This document shows positions 6,063 through 8,668 of a stretch of 8,668 nt of DNA, piece by piece; within the stretch, counting starts at the first letter, position 1, and every line of letters starts with the position of its first letter. The stretch covers positions 1 to 8,668 of the forward strand of contig CALAHA010000210.1 of the NCBI GenBank assembly GCA_937891565.1, written 5' to 3'. A program made the translations under genes and the position numbers. This DNA is from an uncultured Ilumatobacter sp. (lineage in GTDB: Bacteria > Actinomycetota > Acidimicrobiia > Acidimicrobiales > Ilumatobacteraceae). The notes under the pieces were generated by a model. That model saw nothing but the letters and a program-made list of their open reading frames with translations. It searched no databases and was not told where the DNA came from.

Positions 6063-6824
6063 TTATCGGACGGCGCGTCCTCGCTGCACCAACTTGACGA
6101 GCCCTGACGGCCGCCCTGGCTTTGCCTCAGTGAGCGGCCGACAGCACGGTCGCTGCCAGCCGAAGCCGACGGCCTTGCCCTTCGGCGGCCAGCAACCGTC
6201 ACGGCTGTACGCCCACCATTCGAACGGGTTGAGGTAGTACGCAGCTGATTCGACGGTTCCAAACAGGGAGTCACCCTTGTGTCGACGATCAACGAGCCAG
6301 CGCACTGCACCGACCGCTCCCCCAAGCGCCAACCAACCGACATAGAGCAGCGGATAGAGCGGGCCGAACCAGCGGGCCTGCCACACGTGGACGTCTTCGT
6401 GGTCGGTAATGAGCTTGGCTCGCCGTGGCTGCTCGACATTACCGGCACCGCCAATGACGTTGCCGAGCGTGGTGGCAAAGCCCTGCCGTGGCATAAAGCC
6501 CCGGCGATACACGTGCCGGTTGCGTCGCTCGCTCAGCCCGGCAACGTAGCCCGAATCCCGCTTGATGAACCCGACGCCATGCGCAAAGAGACCCGCACTG
6601 GTCATCGGCAGAGCCCACGTGGAGTCGAGGGTGAACGCGATCAACCCGTCGGAGCAGCTCCAACCGTAGATCCTGCGATAGCCCGAGATTGCTCCGTTCA
6701 GCCCACCCACGACAGCAGCAGGGATGCCGACACCGACGGCCGAGCCGACTGCACCTGCGAACACGGCCCCGAGCGCTGCAACACCCGCCGCCTCGGCGAG
6801 ACGACGGGTGCTGCTGTTGAGCAT
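6063..6824 (-). CDS. Predicted membrane-associated protein with HExxH motif (putative zinc metallopeptidase-like)
   Basis: The 253-residue product starts at ATG 6824, 29 bases after the stop of the BaxI gene on the same strand. A longer in-frame reading from 6941 would overlap BaxI deeply and is unlikely. Residues 12-45 are Gly/Ala-rich and hydrophobic (a glycine-zipper-like segment), and residues about 155-178 form a second hydrophobic helix. Just before that helix lies HEDVHVWQ (142-149), an HExxH zinc-site pattern. Further on, NPFEWWAYSRD (199-209) offers a Glu (E202) in the sort of Glu-x-x-Ala context that supplies the third ligand in gluzincins. The C-terminus is basic, with paired Cys. 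The motif is visible, but metal binding and protease activity are inferred. No Shine-Dalgarno is evident, so translation may depend on the upstream gene. I do not recognise a named family. Confidence 0.7.
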   Translation of the reverse strand: MLNSSTRRLAEAAGVAALGAVFAGAVGSAVGVGIPAAVVGGLNGAISGYRRIYGWSCSDGLIAFTLDSTWALPMTSAGLFAHGVGFIKRDSGYVAGLSERRNRHVYRRGFMPRQGFATTLGNVIGGAGNVEQPRRAKLITDHEDVHVWQARWFGPLYPLLYVGWLALGGAVGAVRWLVDRRHKGDSLFGTVESAAYYLNPFEWWAYSRDGCWPPKGKAVGFGWQRPCCRPLTEAKPGRPSGLVKLVQRGRAVR

Positions 6825-6853
6825 TGAGTTGTCAGCGAGGTCCGGCGTGCTTC

Positions 6854-7690
6854 TCAGCGCTGCTGCAGCTTGGAAAGCAGACGCAGGATCTCGAGGTACA
6901 GCCACACGATCGTGACGAGCAAGCCGAGCGCAGAAACCCACTCGTATGCCTTGGGCATGCCAGCTTCGACGCCCTTCTCGATGCGGTCGAAGTCGAGCGC
7001 CAGCATCAACGCGGCGACGCCACAGACGACAACAGAAAAGCCAATGCCGAACAGGCTCGGGCTGTTAATGAAGGCGATTTCGCCACCGAACAGGCTCATC
7101 AAGAACGACACGCCGTACAGCACCATGATGCCCATCGTGGCAAAAATCACGTTGCGACGGAACTTGTCGGTGACCTTGATGATGCGGGTGCGATACAGAA
7201 CGAGCATCACAAAGAAAACCGACGCGGTGGCGCCGACCGCCTGCAGAACGATGCCGTTCTGGAAGGTCTCGTAACCCTTGGAAATTGCTCCGACTGCGAA
7301 GCCATAGCCGAGCGCGTAGACCGGGCCGAGGAACTTCGCCCACATCGGCTTGAACGACGACGCGATCACTGCGGCGAAGCCAGCGATGATGCCGACCATT
7401 GCGATGGGCGGGAACGAATACGTAGCTTCGCCGGTGAGTGTGGTGCCGCCTGCTGCGGACCACCCAAACGATGCGGAGATAAGGAGCAGAACAAACAGGG
7501 ATGCAACGGCGGTGATCGTGCCGTTGACCGTCATGACGTCCTTGGACCACGGGGTGGTCGGGCCGTCGTTGGTAGGGGCGTTGAGCGGCGATCCGGTAGT
7601 GAGCGGGGCAGTGTTCCCGCCGCGTACCGGTGCCGCCCATCCGGCAGCATCGCGTCGCATTGTGTCGTCGTTAAAGACTGGGTTGGCCAT
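6854..7690 (-). CDS. Bax inhibitor-1/YccA-like membrane protein (BaxI_1 type)
   Basis: This 278-residue protein has a soluble N-terminal tail of about 50 residues (Pro/Gly/Thr-rich) and then seven hydrophobic helices at roughly 56-76, 94-111, 118-136, 148-166, 181-201, 212-231 and 251-271. The acidic motif ALDFDRIEKG (231-240) after helix six, and the final YEWVSALGLLVTIVWLYLEILRLL-type helix, are hallmarks of the bacterial Bax inhibitor-1 family. Studied relatives such as Bacillus YetJ act as pH-sensitive calcium leak channels, with Asp residues in the closing helices. That activity is family knowledge and is not shown here. There is no Shine-Dalgarno before ATG 7690, but a -10-like TACACT lies 6 nt upstream, which suggests a leaderless transcript. 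The HExxH gene follows 29 bases downstream and probably shares the transcript. Confidence 0.92.
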   Translation of the reverse strand: MANPVFNDDTMRRDAAGWAAPVRGGNTAPLTTGSPLNAPTNDGPTTPWSKDVMTVNGTITAVASLFVLLLISASFGWSAAGGTTLTGEATYSFPPIAMVGIIAGFAAVIASSFKPMWAKFLGPVYALGYGFAVGAISKGYETFQNGIVLQAVGATASVFFVMLVLYRTRIIKVTDKFRRNVIFATMGIMVLYGVSFLMSLFGGEIAFINSPSLFGIGFSVVVCGVAALMLALDFDRIEKGVEAGMPKAYEWVSALGLLVTIVWLYLEILRLLSKLQQR

Positions 7691-7702
7691 GCGTCAAGTG
7701 TA
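7691..7702 (-). promoter_or_regulatory. Probable leaderless promoter of the BaxI gene
   Basis: On the minus strand TACACT (7702-7697) fits the TANNNT -10 consensus. It is followed by TGACGC and then the ATG at 7690, so transcription would begin at or next to the first base of the start codon. There is no ribosome-binding sequence in this space. Leaderless mRNAs are common in actinobacteria. No clear -35 hexamer is seen at 16-18 bases, so the promoter would rest mainly on its -10. Confidence 0.45.
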
Positions 7703-7738
7703 CATGCGCCACGATCTGGACCGCTTCAGCTCACGTCG

Positions 7739-8071
7739 TCAGCGCAGGTCATGTGCGCTGGTCGCTTCCCACATGTCGATCTCCGGGGCCGACGCCAAGA
7801 TACCCGTGCACGACGTGGCCATCTCGACCATGAGTGGGGAGTCGAAGTGCTGCCGTTGCATCTCGTCGGAATCCCACTTCTGGATCACGAGGTGCCGGCC
7901 AGGCGTGGTGGCGCTCGAACACAGATCAACGTTGCGGCAACCGTCTGCCATACGTGTCAGCACGATGTACTTCGACAGGATCGCCAGCAACTCTGCGTTG
8001 GCGGCCTGACTCGGGTTGGCGTCAAAGGTCATTGTGACGACGACCAGTTCAATTTCGATGTCATCACTCAT
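7739..8071 (-). CDS. Antibiotic biosynthesis monooxygenase (ABM)-like domain protein
   Basis: The 110-residue product from ATG 8071 has the size and layout of a single ferredoxin-like ABM domain: strand ELVVVTMTF (8-16), helix NAELLAILSKYI (25-36), RMADGCRNVDLC (40-51), strand HLVIQKWDS (60-68) with the conserved Trp (W66), and a helix around H75 (QRQHFDSP). Family members are small dimeric cofactor-free monooxygenases, haem-degrading enzymes or simply ligand-binding proteins, so substrate and reaction cannot be read from this sequence. GGAG at 8081-8078 with a 6-nt spacer supports the chosen start. The in-frame ATG 8239 would add 56 residues lacking domain character and is rejected. The gene is divergent from the sigma-factor gene and lies 48 bases upstream of BaxI on the same strand. 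Confidence 0.82.
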   Translation of the reverse strand: MSDDIEIELVVVTMTFDANPSQAANAELLAILSKYIVLTRMADGCRNVDLCSSATTPGRHLVIQKWDSDEMQRQHFDSPLMVEMATSCTGILASAPEIDMWEATSAHDLR

Positions 8072-8096
8072 TACGATCTCCATGCTTTCCATATCG

Positions 8097-8102
8097 ATAA
8101 TA
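8097..8102 (-). promoter_or_regulatory. Candidate -10 element of the ABM-like gene
   Basis: TATTAT on the minus strand (8102-8097) matches five of six positions of TATAAT and sits in an AT-rich patch. A start about 7 bases downstream, near 8090, would leave a short leader of about 18 bases carrying the GGAG ribosome site. I see no -35 at the usual spacing: the nearest good hexamer, TTGTCA (8115-8110), is only 7 bases away. Confidence 0.35.
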
Positions 8103-8143
8103 GAGATACTGACAAATTGACACGCAAAACGCGCAATTCCGGG

Positions 8144-8171
8144 TTGGCGCAAGGATCCGCCTCGGTATCGT
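8144..8171 (+). promoter_or_regulatory. Candidate promoter of the sigma-factor gene
   Basis: TTGGCG (8144-8149) and TATCGT (8166-8171) are separated by 16 bases, and each matches four of six consensus positions. Transcription would start near 8178 and give a leader of about 85 bases before GTG 8263. A perfect TTGACA at 8117-8122 also exists on this strand but has no -10 at 16-18 bases. The assignment is tentative. Confidence 0.28.
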
Positions 8172-8262
8172 GACGCTTGTCTCGAGGATGGCGGGTTTAA
8201 CACATTTTCCCCGCAATGTCTTGCACACCGAAGAACCAACGACTAAGTAGTAGGAGCCGCCG

Positions 8263-8668
8263 GTGGCCAAAGATCGCGTTGAACGAGATGACGAAGACCT
8301 CGTCCGTCTCTACCTCACTGATATCGGGCAGTACACGCTGCTCACAAAGGATGACGAAGTCCGCCTCGCGAAGGCCATCGAAGCTGGAAACGTGGCAATC
8401 GAGCAATTGGATGCCGGTGGCAAAGAACTCACCGCTGCCAAGAAGCGCGAGTTGCGCCGCACCGCCCGCAAGGGTGAAGAGGCCGAGCGCCAGTTCGTCC
8501 AGTCGAACCTTCGACTCGTCGTTTCGATTGCCAAAAAGTACCAGGCCTCTGGCCTGCCGCTACTCGACCTGATCCAAGAGGGCAACCTCGGCCTCATGCA
8601 CGCTGTCGAAAAGTTCGACTGGCGCAAGGGCTTCAAGTTCTCCACCTACGCCACGTGGTGGATCCGTC
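8263..8668 (+). CDS. RNA polymerase sigma-70 factor (RpoD/SigA or SigB type), 5' part
   Basis: Translation begins at GTG 8263, preceded by GGAG (8253-8256) with a 6-nt spacer, and is open to the right edge (135 codons). Residues 9-43 are region 1.2 (DLVRLYLTDIGQYTLLTKDD, then EVRLAKAIEAG). Residues about 76-135 are regions 2.1-2.4 start: NLRLVVSIAKKY, LLDLIQEGNLGLMHAVEKFD, GFKFSTYATWWIR. Region 2 binds the core-enzyme coiled coil and melts the -10 element. The protein lacks region 1.1 and the long N-terminal extension of many actinobacterial principal sigma factors, so it may be a group 2 (SigB/HrdD-like) factor rather than the housekeeping one. Regions 3 and 4 lie outside the window, so I assign no symbol. 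Confidence 0.93.
   Translation, partial: MAKDRVERDDEDLVRLYLTDIGQYTLLTKDDEVRLAKAIEAGNVAIEQLDAGGKELTAAKKRELRRTARKGEEAERQFVQSNLRLVVSIAKKYQASGLPLLDLIQEGNLGLMHAVEKFDWRKGFKFSTYATWWIR

Noticed and set aside
6825..6941. N-terminal extension of the HExxH protein to ATG 6941
   Set aside because: It would overlap the end of BaxI by about 88 bases, and the extra residues have no character of their own. ATG 6824 fits the gene spacing.
6824..8173. 449-codon plus-strand open frame, the longest closed frame on that strand
   Set aside because: It runs antisense to the BaxI and ABM-like genes. Its product is rich in Arg, His, Asp and Gly, with no recognisable fold, as expected of a shadow frame in GC-rich DNA.
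8072..8239. N-terminal extension of the ABM-like protein to ATG 8239
   Set aside because: The added 56 residues precede the single ABM domain and lie over the promoter region. GGAG is correctly placed for ATG 8071.

Overview
The window looks like a chromosomal segment of a high-GC actinobacterium. An aquatic member of the Acidimicrobiia is my best guess. This is inferred from GC-rich third codon positions, Shine-Dalgarno starts mixed with an apparently leaderless one, and the short group 1/2 sigma factor; nothing here proves the taxon. I see no rRNA, tRNA, transposase or phage gene, and no CRISPR array.

Layout. Positions 1-3169 (minus strand) hold one long, incomplete gene for a secreted multidomain protein: signal peptide, DUF3494 ice-binding-type domain, four Ig-like domains, a second DUF3494 domain, two more Ig-like domains, then a glycine run and a Thr/Gly repeat that runs off the left edge. 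The two DUF3494 domains are encoded by 602-bp direct repeats that differ at only two synonymous sites. Positions 3170-3473 are a divergent intergenic region with an AT-rich stretch, a GC hairpin plus T-run in the surface-protein leader, and a 10-bp tandem repeat in front of the next gene. Positions 3474-4903 (plus) are a two-gene, translationally coupled operon: a ferritin-like di-iron protein and an unrecognised 185-residue partner. Positions 5003-5998 (plus) encode an epoxide hydrolase with a complete set of catalytic residues.

Positions 6063-8071 (minus) hold three genes that converge on the epoxide hydrolase. In transcription order they are a small antibiotic-biosynthesis-monooxygenase-like protein, a seven-helix Bax inhibitor-1 family membrane protein with a probable leaderless promoter, and a membrane-associated protein with an HExxH motif. 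Positions 8263-8668 (plus) are the start of a sigma-70 factor that begins at a GTG codon and runs off the right edge.

Most of the content is housekeeping or accessory metabolism. The distinctive parts are the surface protein with its homogenised domain pair and minisatellite tail, and the two poorly characterised products: the partner of the ferritin-like protein and the HExxH protein. The genes do not form one obvious pathway. Local units are the 3474-4903 operon and possibly the BaxI/HExxH pair.
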